64,000 bases of DNA from JALZKA01 sp963721645. Its GTDB lineage: Bacteria > Actinomycetota > Thermoleophilia > Solirubrobacterales > 70-9. This document shows, piece by piece, positions 25,354-33,601 of the stretch. The DNA is taken from contig CAVRJK010000002.1 in NCBI GenBank assembly GCA_963721645.1, positions 1,798,001-1,862,000 on the forward strand. The letters are read 5' to 3'. The stretch's first letter is position 1. The number at the start of each line of letters is the position of its first letter. A program made the translations under genes and the position numbers. The notes beneath the pieces are model-generated. The model saw nothing but the letters and a program-made list of their open reading frames with translations, was not told the origin of the DNA and did no database searches.

Positions 25354-25893
25354 TCAGAAGGTCTCGGCGGCTTCGCGTGCGAGCGAGAAACCCGAGCCGG
25401 TCTCGGTGTTCTCACAGCGGATGCCGGCTTCCGAGCTTTCGCAGACGAACGGGCCGGCGGTCGTTTGGGTTCCGTACTCGAGAACCGTGAGCGAGTCCGG
25501 CGAACCGGTCACCGCGTCGCTGACGCAGGCGAACTCACCGGGGCCTTTCACCCCAACGCTCAGGCTTGAGCCGTAGTCGAACTCGCAGGACGCGGGCTGC
25601 GGCGGAGGCTCGTAGGAGCGCTCGAAGATGTCACAGCGGACGAACTCCGACGTGATCGCGCACGAGATGTTCTCCGAGGGTGTCGTGAACGAGTCGAGCG
25701 AGCCAACTTCGGTCAGATCGCCCCCGCTTTCCGATTCTGGCTCCTCGGCAGCCTCCGCGGAGTCCGTCTCAGCCTCAGTGGTCTCGGTGACGGTCGTCGT
25801 GGTGGTGTCGCCTCCTTCGTCACCGCCCCCACAGCCGGTGAGAGCCAACAGCAGCGCGACGGCGCCCAGCGCCGCGACGAACCGAGCGCTCAT
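25354..25893 (-). CDS. DUF6636-like lipoprotein
   Basis: A 179-residue lipoprotein: leader ending LTGC, then Gly/Asp/Thr/Glu-rich linker to about residue 65, then a domain beginning FTTPSENISCAITSEFVRCDI and carrying FACVSDAV, LEYGTQT, GIRCENTETGSGFSLA, matching DUF6636. Its six domain cysteines suggest disulfides outside the membrane. Function unknown. The ATG overlaps the stop of the upstream small gene as ATGA. Confidence 0.75.
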   Translation of the reverse strand: MSARFVAALGAVALLLALTGCGGGDEGGDTTTTTVTETTEAETDSAEAAEEPESESGGDLTEVGSLDSFTTPSENISCAITSEFVRCDIFERSYEPPPQPASCEFDYGSSLSVGVKGPGEFACVSDAVTGSPDSLTVLEYGTQTTAGPFVCESSEAGIRCENTETGSGFSLAREAAETF

Positions 25894-26123
25894 TCCGTTC
25901 CGGCCGGTTCTTCGGGTTCCGACTTCTTCGCGTTCACCACGGCCTTACGCATCGCTTCCTGGGCCTCTTCCTTCGACATTCCGGATTCCCGAGCCGCAGC
26001 GGCGAGCTGGCGCACGCCGAGTTCGATCTGCCGGTCGGACAGATCGTCAAGGGGAATTTCCAGATTGGCGTAGTGCTCGCGGATCTTCTTGATCATTGCC
26101 GCGCGGGCTTCGACTCGTGTCAT
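25890..26123 (-). CDS. Small helical protein of unknown function
   Basis: A 77-residue, charged, probably cytoplasmic protein (MTRVEARAAMIKKIREHYANL, then DDLSDRQIELGVRQLAAAARESG). I do not recognise a family. The start at 26123 is chosen over a longer in-frame reading that overlaps the TetR gene; the stop overlaps the lipoprotein start, so the pair is coupled. Confidence 0.6.
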   Translation of the reverse strand: MTRVEARAAMIKKIREHYANLEIPLDDLSDRQIELGVRQLAAAARESGMSKEEAQEAMRKAVVNAKKSEPEEPAGTE

Positions 26124-26166
26124 CGCCCCCAACGTATCGCGCTCGGCGCATGTGAAACGTGCCGAC

Positions 26167-26775
26167 TCAGGAGGCCAGACCGTGAAGGAGTGAGCGCATA
26201 GCGGGCTGGACGTCATCCCGAGCCTGCTTCGGGTCCTCCGCGGTCGCGACCATGATCGCCGCCTCGCCGACCGCAGCCACCAGCAGGTGGGCGAGCGGGC
26301 GCACCGGCTGGTCTGCGATTCGCCCACTTTCGATTGCCGCGTTAAGGACGGCCTCGGTCAGACCGAGCCCATACCGGACGTCGATTTCGCGCCATTCCTC
26401 CCAGCCGAGGACCGAGGGTGCGTCGATCAAGGTGACGCGCGCGATCTTCGAGTCGAGCGCGGCGTCGAGCACCGCGCCCGCCGCAACCTCGAGCGCTTCG
26501 AGTGGGTCCTCTCGCGGGTTCGCCTCCAGCGCCGCGCCGATCTCGGCGACGATCCGCTGCTCGAGTTCCTCGTGAACGGCCCGGAACAGGTCGCGCTTGT
26601 CGCCGAAGTGGTGATAGAGCGCACCGCGCGTGACCTCAGCCTTCTCGACGATCTCTTCAGTCCCCACACTGGCGTAGCCGCGCTCCGAGAAGAGCTCGAT
26701 CCCTACCTCGATGAGCTTGGCGCGCGTCGCCTCTGAGCGCGCGGCTTGGCGCCCGGCCGGTGCCTTGGCACTCAC
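26167..26775 (-). CDS. TetR-family transcriptional regulator
   Basis: A 202-residue repressor-type protein. The N-terminal helix-turn-helix reads IELFSERGYASVGTEEIVEKAEVTRGALYHHFGDK, here given as its TetR hallmarks ASVGTEEI and RGALYHHFGDK. The C-terminal ligand-binding part includes LIDAPSVLGWEEWREID, a motif found in many actinobacterial TetR proteins. GTG start at 26775. Divergent from the hydrolase at 26879, with two palindromic operator-like sites between them (26808-26824 and 26844-26858), so it very probably represses itself and the hydrolase. Confidence 0.92.
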   Translation of the reverse strand: MSAKAPAGRQAARSEATRAKLIEVGIELFSERGYASVGTEEIVEKAEVTRGALYHHFGDKRDLFRAVHEELEQRIVAEIGAALEANPREDPLEALEVAAGAVLDAALDSKIARVTLIDAPSVLGWEEWREIDVRYGLGLTEAVLNAAIESGRIADQPVRPLAHLLVAAVGEAAIMVATAEDPKQARDDVQPAMRSLLHGLAS

Positions 26776-26807
26776 GAGCGCCTCCCGGCGTGCGTTTCAT
26801 CACACAT

Positions 26808-26824
26808 ACATACCGTCTGTATGT
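26808..26824. promoter_or_regulatory. TetR operator-like site O1
   Basis: Inverted repeat ACATAC-CGTCT-GTATGT between divergent TetR and hydrolase genes. It matches site O2 as CATACnnnCTGTATGTwA, so the same protein probably binds both. Confidence 0.75.
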
Positions 26825-26843
26825 TACTCTCGCCATCACAACT

Positions 26844-26860
26844 CATACACCCTGTATGTA
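26844..26860. promoter_or_regulatory. TetR operator-like site O2
   Basis: Inverted repeat CATACA-CCC-TGTATG, 35 bp from O1 and just upstream of the AAGGAGG ribosome binding site (26864-26870) of the hydrolase gene. Confidence 0.75.
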
Positions 26861-26878
26861 ACCAAGGAGGCCGGATCG

Positions 26879-27767
26879 ATGCGCCAAGAAGGCAAGTTCT
26901 GGAGGGATTCCGCCCTGGGGACCCAGCGAGACATCCAGTTGAAGGGCGGGCCCATGCGGGTTTTCGAGGCAGGCAAGGGCGAGCCGATCGTGTTCGTCCA
27001 CGGTGCGCTGGTGAACGCCAACCTGTGGCGCAAGGTCGTGCCGATCCTCTCCCCCGACTTTTACTGCGTGACCCTGGACATGCCGCTCGGATCCCATGAG
27101 CTGGCCGTGCCTTCCGCCGACCTCTCGCCGTACGGCATCGCGGACATGATCGCCGAAGCAATCGAGGCCCTCGGCCTGGACCAGCCGACCATCGTCGCCA
27201 ACGACTCGGGAGGAGGCCTGACGCAGATCGCCCTGGCGCCGCCACCCCGAGCTCGCCGGGCGAGTCGTGCTCACGAGCTGCGACGCCTATGACAACTTCC
27301 CACCGCGATTCTTCAAGGTCATCCTCGCACCGGCCCGCATCCCCTCGCTCACCGGTCCGCTGTTCGCACCTCTGCGGATCAGGGCGCTGCGCTCCGCCCC
27401 GTTCGCTTTCGGATGGCTCATGAAGTCGAAGCTGGACCCGCTCCAGGGCGATTCCTTCATGCGCCCGATCCTCACCGAGAAGCCGATCGCCCAGGATTTC
27501 TCGCGCTTCATGAAGGGCTTTGATCCCAAGTTCACGCTGGAAGCAATCGAGAGGCTCCGTTCGTACGACCGGCCCGTCCTGATCGCCTGGTCGCGGGATG
27601 ACCGATTCTTTCCGCCCGCACATGCGGAGCGGCTCGCCGAGGACATACCGGGCGCCCGCCTGGAGTGGATCGAGGACGCGTACACATTCTCGATGCAGGA
27701 CCAGCCCGGGCGGTTGTCCGAGCTGATCGCCGGATTCGTGCGGGAGCCTGCTGCGGTGGCGTCGTGA
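26879..27767 (+). pseudogene. Alpha/beta hydrolase, frameshifted
   Basis: The first frame reads from ATG 26879 (AAGGAGG at 26864-26870) through PIVFVHGALVNANLWRKV and the nucleophile elbow VANDSGGGLTQ, with Asp as the likely nucleophile as in dehalogenase-like members. The second frame takes over near 27240 and continues VVLTSCDAYDNFPPRFF to the C-terminal RPVLIAWSRDDRFFPP. Removing one base at 27238-27243 gives ALARHPELAGRVVLTSC, an ordinary hydrolase segment. Both halves are well conserved, so the frameshift is recent or an error. The stop overlaps the next gene as GTGA. Confidence 0.8.
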
Positions 27768-28213
27768 ACCGGTCCTTTTTTTATCGGTGGCTCCTCCTCG
27801 TGGTTGGGTTCGCGGGAGCGTTCGGCCTTGCGATGGTCGTTGCCCCCGGACCCATCGAGGACTTCTTCAACTGGATGATCTTTGGTTCGCCGTCGCGCCC
27901 GGAGAACTTCTCGGCCGACGCGGCCGACTACATCCGATTCACCTACGGCGTCCTGGGCGCGACCATGCTGGGCTGGATGGTCCTCACGGCGGCGGTCGCC
28001 GCCGGACCGCTCAAGCGTGGAGAAACGTGGGCGTGGACCGCTGTCGTCGCCTCCATCGCGAGCTGGTTCGTAATCGACACGGCCCATTCGCTCCTCGCGG
28101 GCTACCCCGAGAACGCGGTCTTCAACACGGTCTTTGCGCTCGTGCTCGCGGTGCCATTGGCCGGTTTGAGGCCGTCAGACCAGCACATAGAAGCGCGCAG
28201 GGAGCCGCGGTAA
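27764..28213 (+). CDS. Small integral membrane protein
   Basis: A 149-residue protein with about four hydrophobic segments (about 8-27, 55-76, 89-105 and 118-133). I do not recognise a family. The GTG at 27764 overlaps the hydrolase stop, so it belongs to the TetR-controlled unit and may be co-regulated. Confidence 0.65.
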   Translation: MNRSFFYRWLLLVVGFAGAFGLAMVVAPGPIEDFFNWMIFGSPSRPENFSADAADYIRFTYGVLGATMLGWMVLTAAVAAGPLKRGETWAWTAVVASIASWFVIDTAHSLLAGYPENAVFNTVFALVLAVPLAGLRPSDQHIEARREPR

Positions 28214-28230
28214 CCGGCTCTTTCGAAGCG

Positions 28231-28671
28231 CTATCCGGAGTCGGGCTCGATCGCCGACTCGGGCGGCACTGGCACGTCCGGAAGGACCTCACCCTCGGGC
28301 ACCGTGGTGCCGTCGTCCGGCACGACCGGAACGCCTTCGCCCGGGACGGGCTCGGAGTCCTCGGGCCGCACGATCACGGTGCGGCCGTCTTCGAGCTCGT
28401 AGACGGTGCCGATCTCTTCGCCGCTGCCCACGACTCGCTCGCCCGGGGCGAGCGCCACCTCGTTCACAACCTCGTTCTCCGCCGCCGTCACGGCGCGAGC
28501 CTGCTCAAGCGCCTCCTGATCCGTGAAGACCTCTTCGAGGTCAACCGACGACAGTGCCGCGAGCAGAAAGGCAACGGCAAGGACGATGCCGAGGTCGAAG
28601 AGGTTGACAAGTCCGTCGAGCGGATCGCCCCCGCGGTCCTCATGAACGCGCGCGCGGTTCGAGACGGCCAT
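28231..28671 (-). CDS. DUF2149 protein, putative ExbD/MotB-like stator partner
   Basis: A 146-residue protein with one N-terminal membrane segment: GGDPLDGLVNLFDLGIVLAVAFLLAAL (written in parts: DPLDGLVNLFD at 16-26 and IVLAVAFLLAAL at 29-40), which is the DUF2149 signature. An Asp (D26) stands at the start of the membrane helix, where ExbD, TolR and MotB carry their proton-binding Asp. The rest is an extracytoplasmic, Pro-rich acidic domain. It follows the ExbB/MotA-like gene with a 3-nt gap. The stator role is inference from this arrangement. Confidence 0.75.
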   Translation of the reverse strand: MAVSNRARVHEDRGGDPLDGLVNLFDLGIVLAVAFLLAALSSVDLEEVFTDQEALEQARAVTAAENEVVNEVALAPGERVVGSGEEIGTVYELEDGRTVIVRPEDSEPVPGEGVPVVPDDGTTVPEGEVLPDVPVPPESAIEPDSG

Positions 28672-28674
28672 GCG

Positions 28675-29496
28675 CTAAGTGCTCCCGCCTGATTGCGGGG
28701 GAGTCGGTGGCTGCGGCTGGGCGGGCTGCGTAGGAGCGGCGGGTTGGGGCGCCGCGGGCACCGCCTGAGTCGCCTGAGTGGCGGGCGCTGGAGACGCCGT
28801 AGCGGGAGGCGCAGCGGGGCTTGGCGTGGCGGCCGCCGGCGCAGCCGCCTGGGTCGCGGTTGCGGTCGGCCGCGGAAGGACTGCACCTGGGGCGAGCGCG
28901 GACGCGATGTACTCCAGATCCGAGAAGTCCTGGCCGTACAGGCGATCGCGCACGAGCGAGATGCCATAGGCGATCGCTCCGATCAGAAGTCCTGCAACGG
29001 TGACGCTGAAGGCGACGCGGAGGTTGTCCGAGAGGGTCTCGATGTCGCCCTCCGCCAGGCCTGCGAGAGCAGGCGACAGCGGAATCAATGTCCCCATGAG
29101 ACCCAGCGCTGGGCCGACGCGCACGAGGATGCGGGTTCGTTCGAGCCGCTTGACCGAGCCGTAATCGAACTCGGCCAGATCCTTTGCGATCCGGTCAGCT
29201 CCGTTTTGGGCCGATCGATGCTCGACGACGGAGCCCAGGACGCCGCGCATCGACTTGCTCGTCGCCACCTTTCCGAGCTCGAGGTACGCGCGGCCGGAGT
29301 CGCCCGCACTCAACGCCGCCCCGGCGCTTGCGATCGCCTGGTCGAGCTTCACCCGGCTTCTCCCCCGGCGCCTGATCAGTTCGGCGACCATGCCGCCGAA
29401 CTCGAACAGGACAAGTGCGAGCGCGAGAATCGCCGCGACGAGGACCGGTACGCGGAGTGCCTCCGCGATGTCGAATAGGACGTTTTCTACTTCCAT
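28675..29496 (-). CDS. MotA/TolQ/ExbB-family proton channel protein
   Basis: A 273-residue membrane protein. Segments near residues 15-40 (ALALVLFEFGGMV), 126-140 (VGPALGLMGTLIPLSP) and 160-180 (VAFSVTVAGLLIGAIAYGIS) match the TolQ/ExbB core; the last is typical of the family. The C-terminal 65 residues are Ala/Pro/Thr-rich and probably disordered. It overlaps the PKD-protein stop by 10 nt and precedes the DUF2149 gene, so all three are likely made together. Energised by the proton gradient by family analogy. Confidence 0.85.
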   Translation of the reverse strand: MEVENVLFDIAEALRVPVLVAAILALALVLFEFGGMVAELIRRRGRSRVKLDQAIASAGAALSAGDSGRAYLELGKVATSKSMRGVLGSVVEHRSAQNGADRIAKDLAEFDYGSVKRLERTRILVRVGPALGLMGTLIPLSPALAGLAEGDIETLSDNLRVAFSVTVAGLLIGAIAYGISLVRDRLYGQDFSDLEYIASALAPGAVLPRPTATATQAAAPAAATPSPAAPPATASPAPATQATQAVPAAPQPAAPTQPAQPQPPTPPQSGGST

Positions 29497-30650
29497 GGAG
29501 GCGAGAGCCTACGAAGGCGGCTCAAATCGGGGCGCCGCCAGCGACGTGGCCGCACGTTTTCAATCTCCCGGCCCGCCCCCAGGCCGATCAGACCGACCAC
29601 GATTCCGCCGGCGATCAGCGCACCCGGAGCGCTGATCTCCTCGGCCTCCTCGATCGCGGCTTCCGGGTCCGGGGGGGCGGTTTCGCCCGGAGGCAACGCG
29701 TCGCCGGACGACGGCGGCAGCGGGGCTGTTGCCGACAGAAGTTCGCCGGCGACACTCACCCCCGTGTCCTCGATGGGCGGGGCCTCGTCGGGGTCGGGGG
29801 TCGCGGGTGTCTCGGGGACCGTGTTGTCCCCGGTGTCCGGGAAGTTCGGGCTGTAGTCGGTCGAGGGAGGCGTGTAGCCCGAGCTGTAGTCGGGCGGGTT
29901 GTAGCTGGAGTCGCCGGTGCCGCTCGTGTCAGGCGGGGGCGCTTCGATCTTGACCGTGCTGGTGGCAGACGTGCCGATGGTTTGGCTGTCGCTCCCGCGC
30001 TTGGCAGTGACGTTGATGGTCACCTCCTGTGTGGTCTCCGGATACGTGTACTTGAAGGTCGTACCGGTGCCGCCGGTTCCGCTCGAGGGCGTCCAGGTGA
30101 ACTCGTAGTTGCCTGTGCCGCCGCCCCTCACCGATGCGGAGTACGTAACGGTCTGGCCCGCCTTTGGGCTGTTGTCGCTGGCCTCGATATCGATCGGCAC
30201 GCGAAAGGTCATGACCCCGATGCCGTTCCTTGTCTCCGCGGGACCATTCTCGGTCTTCGGCCTGTAAAAGGTCAGATCGTCGTCGCCTCTCACAATGAAG
30301 ATCGCGGGTTTCTTGTTGGGAAACTCGCCATTACGGACCGTCAGACCCTCGACCGTGACGCTGGTCCAGGCCTTGTCCTTGAATCCGATGGCAGCGAGGA
30401 CGGAAGAGAGTGAGCGCCCGCTTTTTGTCACGCCGTCGTAGCGGTAGGCCTTGTAGGTGCTCTGATCGTCTTCGTCGACTTGGACGGTCACGTACTGGCC
30501 CGATGGCTTCTGGATCTTGAACTCAGCAACATCCGCCCATGCCACGGCAGCCCAGATCCCTCCCGCGACGATCATCGCGAGACCGGTCAGAGTGATTCCT
30601 CGGCGCCTCACCGATGCCAGGGCGCGCGCAGTTCTCTCGTGCCTGCCCAC
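29487..30650 (-). CDS. Cell-surface protein with Ig/PKD-like domain, partner of the ExbB-like channel
   Basis: A 387-residue exported protein. A signal segment (ITLTGLAMIVAGGIWAAVAW, 19-38) precedes a domain with SGRSLSSVLAAIGFKDKAW (about 77-95), then a PKD-like beta-sandwich (about 150-233: AGQTVTYSASVRGG, YEFTWTPSSG, QEVTINVTAKRG), a Pro/Asp/Thr-rich stalk, and a C-terminal membrane helix APGALIAGGIVVGLIGLGAG followed by an Arg-rich tail. So it is anchored with its domains outside. I do not recognise the first domain. First gene of the three-gene unit; a candidate force-transmitting or sensing partner. Confidence 0.7.
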   Translation of the reverse strand: MGRHERTARALASVRRRGITLTGLAMIVAGGIWAAVAWADVAEFKIQKPSGQYVTVQVDEDDQSTYKAYRYDGVTKSGRSLSSVLAAIGFKDKAWTSVTVEGLTVRNGEFPNKKPAIFIVRGDDDLTFYRPKTENGPAETRNGIGVMTFRVPIDIEASDNSPKAGQTVTYSASVRGGGTGNYEFTWTPSSGTGGTGTTFKYTYPETTQEVTINVTAKRGSDSQTIGTSATSTVKIEAPPPDTSGTGDSSYNPPDYSSGYTPPSTDYSPNFPDTGDNTVPETPATPDPDEAPPIEDTGVSVAGELLSATAPLPPSSGDALPPGETAPPDPEAAIEEAEEISAPGALIAGGIVVGLIGLGAGREIENVRPRRWRRPDLSRLRRLSPPWK

Positions 30651-30754
30651 CTAGACGACTTTAGAGCGTCGGGGCCTTAAATTCGCCGCCGGAAGGTCTC
30701 TGCGAGGGTCCTGCCGGGGGCGGATCTCAAGCCAACCATGTCTGGCGCTGCGAG

Positions 30755-31912
30755 CTAGACGCGCTCGACGATCATCGCCTCGCCCTGGCCGCCGGCGACG
30801 CACATCGTCTCGAGGCCGACCGCGTGATCGTCGGTCTCCATCACGTTCAAGAGCGTCGTCATGATCCGGGCGCCCGTCATGCCGAACGGATGTCCGAGCG
30901 CGATCGCGCCTCCGTGGGTGTTCAGCTTTTCGATCGGGATGTCGCACTCCGACATGATCGGGATGACCTGGGCCGCAAAAGCCTCGTTCAGCTCGACGGT
31001 GCCGATGTCGTTCATCGTCATGCCCGTCCGCTCGAGGACCTTCTTGATCGCGCCGATGGGCGCGACGCCCATGTACTCGGGCTCGTTGCCCCATGTCGCA
31101 GTCGAAACGATGCGGGCGCGTGGCGTGAGGCCCAGTTCCTTCGCCTTCGTATCGGACATGATCAGAACGGCAGCCGCGCCGTCGTTCAGCGGGCATGAGT
31201 TGCCGGCGGTCACGCCGCCCTCGCCGAAGGCTTCGGGCAACTCGGAGAGCTTCTCGAGGGTCGAGGACGCGCGTGGGCCGTCGTCCTTGGCCACCTCGTT
31301 CCCGTCCTGGTCCTTGATGGCGACGATCTCGCGGTCAAAGAATCCGGACTCCTGCGAGCCGACCGCAAGCTCCTGCGAGCGCTGGGCAAACTTGTCCATG
31401 TCCGCACGCGAGACCTCGTAGTGCTTCGCGACGTTGACAGCCGTGTGACCCATCTCGATGTAGGCGTTCGGCTGGCCGTTCTCGCCGAGCAGGTTGGGGT
31501 TGCGATCGTCCGCGCGGACCGCCTCCGTTGCCTCGTTGAACTTCGAGACCCACTCGACGCCTGCCGCGATGTAGACGTCGCCCTCGCCGGCCTTGATCGC
31601 GTTGCCCGCGTGGCGGATCGCGTCGAGGGACGAAGCGCAGTAGCGCGAGATGGTCGTGCCAGTCGTCTCCTGCGTGAGCTTTTCGGAGAGGAGGACGATG
31701 ATGCGGGCGACGTTGAACGCCGTCAGTCCCTGGGGCATTCCGCAGCCGCAATACACGTCCTGGACGAGGGCGGGGTCTACATCCGGGTTGCGCTCCAGAA
31801 GCTGGTCGACCACGTAAGCCGCGGTCTCCTCGGGGCGGATCTGGCTGAGCGAGCCCTTGAAGGCACGCCCGATGGGGCTGCGGACGGCGTCGACGATTAC
31901 GGCTTCGGGCAT
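30755..31912 (-). CDS. Acetyl-CoA C-acyltransferase (thiolase)
   Basis: A 385-residue thiolase. The nucleophile Cys92 is in ISRYCASSLDAI, the His in NTHGGAIALGHPFGMTGAR, and the second Cys in ETMCVAGGQGEAM. It cleaves or forms 3-ketoacyl-CoA in beta-oxidation or acetoacetyl-CoA synthesis. The ATG at 31912 follows AAGGAGCC; an ATG at 31951 was rejected as it lacks a good site. Its paired hydratase and dehydrogenase are not adjacent. Confidence 0.93.
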   Translation of the reverse strand: MPEAVIVDAVRSPIGRAFKGSLSQIRPEETAAYVVDQLLERNPDVDPALVQDVYCGCGMPQGLTAFNVARIIVLLSEKLTQETTGTTISRYCASSLDAIRHAGNAIKAGEGDVYIAAGVEWVSKFNEATEAVRADDRNPNLLGENGQPNAYIEMGHTAVNVAKHYEVSRADMDKFAQRSQELAVGSQESGFFDREIVAIKDQDGNEVAKDDGPRASSTLEKLSELPEAFGEGGVTAGNSCPLNDGAAAVLIMSDTKAKELGLTPRARIVSTATWGNEPEYMGVAPIGAIKKVLERTGMTMNDIGTVELNEAFAAQVIPIMSECDIPIEKLNTHGGAIALGHPFGMTGARIMTTLLNVMETDDHAVGLETMCVAGGQGEAMIVERV

Positions 31913-31993
31913 TGGGGTGGCTCCTTGAAAGTTGAGAGACGGGCTGCGCAAAGGCAGCGGACTACGAGGAGCTTAGTCCGACGGTGAGGTCCC

Positions 31994-32488
31994 TCAGCAG
32001 AGCCAGTTGCCCCGGTTCGACGCAAATTCCTCGTCTGGTGCGCGATCCCGTGGCTGGTTTCGTCGGGAGAGCATTGCTGCCGCCCATTCGTAACGGCCGG
32101 GACAGCCGATCTCGCGCACGTCGAACTTCCAAAGGCTCTGCCTGCTGCCCTGCGCGATCTGCTCTGCGGGACCCACGTAATTCCCACCCGGGAGCCTGTA
32201 TACGCCGGGCCTGCCCCCGACCACGGCGATGGCAAAGTCGTTGCGACCCGGAGACCGCGGCGAGTCGACATAGATCGTCGGCGAGATCGAACGGAACCTG
32301 CCGTCGAGCTCGACCTCGTGCCTCATTATCGCCCCGTTGGTGCCTGCTGCCACACGCACGATGTCGAAGCTGGCGCCACCGCGGTTGTCATTCCGAGGGT
32401 CACGGATGTCATTACCGCCGACGGCGACGCCCGCCAGGCAAAATGCGATCCCGCCGCCAAGTACTCCCAACAACCTTCTCACGGCCAT
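31994..32488 (-). CDS. Secreted protein of unknown function
   Basis: A 164-residue exported protein: signal peptide (RRLLGVLGGGIAFCLAGVAVG), then a beta-rich domain (FDIVRVAAGTNGA, SPTIYVDSPRSPGRNDFAIAVV, YRLPGGNYVGP) ending in a Cys (NWLC). I do not recognise it. Separated from the thiolase by about 80 bp and from the next secreted protein by 128 bp without a clear regulatory signal. Confidence 0.6.
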   Translation of the reverse strand: MAVRRLLGVLGGGIAFCLAGVAVGGNDIRDPRNDNRGGASFDIVRVAAGTNGAIMRHEVELDGRFRSISPTIYVDSPRSPGRNDFAIAVVGGRPGVYRLPGGNYVGPAEQIAQGSRQSLWKFDVREIGCPGRYEWAAAMLSRRNQPRDRAPDEEFASNRGNWLC

Positions 32489-32616
32489 CGCGCCGTCTTA
32501 TATCAACACCACCGAGCTCCTGCTACTGAGCTCTCTCCTTGGACCTGACTCCCCTTGGGTAGACGGCCTTGACGGTCAAGACTCGGGCACGAAGTGCATT
32601 CCGGCAGTGCGCCCAT

Positions 32617-33189
32617 TCAGGGCAACGGGACGACGGCGAGCTTGGTGTTCCGGAACTGGCAGTTCGTCTGAGCGTCGGAGGCGTAGCTGAGCTGGAACTC
32701 CTGCCGGCCCGGGTCGAGGCTGTACGTGATCGCGCCCGCTTCAGACGCATCGGAGACGCCGATCCCGCCGGTGCCCGGCGCCGATCTGCGCAGGAGAAAC
32801 TCGGAGGTGAAGGAGGTCCTCCTATAGAGGCCTTCGAACACGACCGAGTCGCTGGTTTTCAAGCTGACCACGCAGATCCCATCCGCGGGGCCGCTCGTCT
32901 TCTTGATCTCGGACTCCGCATAAACCGAAACCATCCCCGACTTCGGCACTCGCACTGTCATGGGGTCGAGCAAGCGAACCGAGAAGGAGCCCAGCGTTTC
33001 AAGCGCCGGATACTCCTGCGTCTTCGCGAGCCTCAGGTCGTTGACCTTGACCTGGCCGTCCTTGATGGACTTGGACACGACCGAATCCCTGGGCGCCTTC
33101 TGAACGGCGTAGGCCGTCCCGCCCAAGGCGATGAAGAGCGCCAGAAGGCCGATGTGATGCCGCCGCACGTATCCCGCAATCGCCCGCAC
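32617..33189 (-). CDS. Exported protein with ALGGTAYA-type leader
   Basis: A 190-residue protein with the leader RRHHIGLLALFIALGGTAYA, a leader type I associate with a lineage-abundant family of exported proteins in Thermoleophilia. The rest is beta-rich with a collagen-like or TNF-like flavour (TVRVPKSGMVSVYAES, GRQEFQLSYAS). Function unknown; it is useful as a taxonomic pointer. Starts 25 bp from the divergent rhodanese gene. Confidence 0.7.
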   Translation of the reverse strand: MRAIAGYVRRHHIGLLALFIALGGTAYAVQKAPRDSVVSKSIKDGQVKVNDLRLAKTQEYPALETLGSFSVRLLDPMTVRVPKSGMVSVYAESEIKKTSGPADGICVVSLKTSDSVVFEGLYRRTSFTSEFLLRRSAPGTGGIGVSDASEAGAITYSLDPGRQEFQLSYASDAQTNCQFRNTKLAVVPLP

Positions 33190-33214
33190 CCCTTGAATAC
33201 TAAGCTCTCCCGCG

Positions 33215-33601
33215 ATGGCAGATGGCCCAGTTGAAAGCCCGGTCGAAGAAGTCCCGGTAACCGGGCTCGAAATTGATCCGGCTGACGTCGCAAAACTCGT
33301 CGAGTCCGGCGGGTCCGAGGTGATCGACGTCCGTCGCGACTATGAGCACGAGGCGGGCCACATCGCCGGCTCAAGGCACATCGAGATGAACGACCTGACC
33401 GCAAGCTCGGATTCGATCGCAAAGGATCGGCCCGTCGTCTTTTACTGCCGCGGTGGCGGTCGCTCCGCGATGGCCGCTGAGGCCTTCAAGCAGGCCGGCT
33501 TCGACTCCCACAACATGACCGGCGGCATGAAGGCGTGGGTCGAAGAGGGATTGCCGCTGGAACCCGCCGACGGCGAAGTCGCGGGGCCGAGGCCGATCTG
33601 A
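33215..33601 (+). CDS. Rhodanese-domain sulfurtransferase-like protein
   Basis: A 128-residue single rhodanese domain. The catalytic Cys78 is in VVFYCRGGGRSAMAAEAF, and EVIDVRRDYEHEAGHI and GGMKAWVEEGLPL are standard. It would move sulfur from thiosulfate or a persulfide; the in vivo partner is unknown. Its TGA overlaps the ATG of the next gene by one base. Confidence 0.9.
   Translation: MADGPVESPVEEVPVTGLEIDPADVAKLVESGGSEVIDVRRDYEHEAGHIAGSRHIEMNDLTASSDSIAKDRPVVFYCRGGGRSAMAAEAFKQAGFDSHNMTGGMKAWVEEGLPLEPADGEVAGPRPI

Noticed and set aside
26772..27623. A minus-strand open frame of 283 residues opposite the hydrolase
   Set aside because: It is low-complexity antisense coding; the plus strand has hydrolase motifs, a ribosome site and operators.
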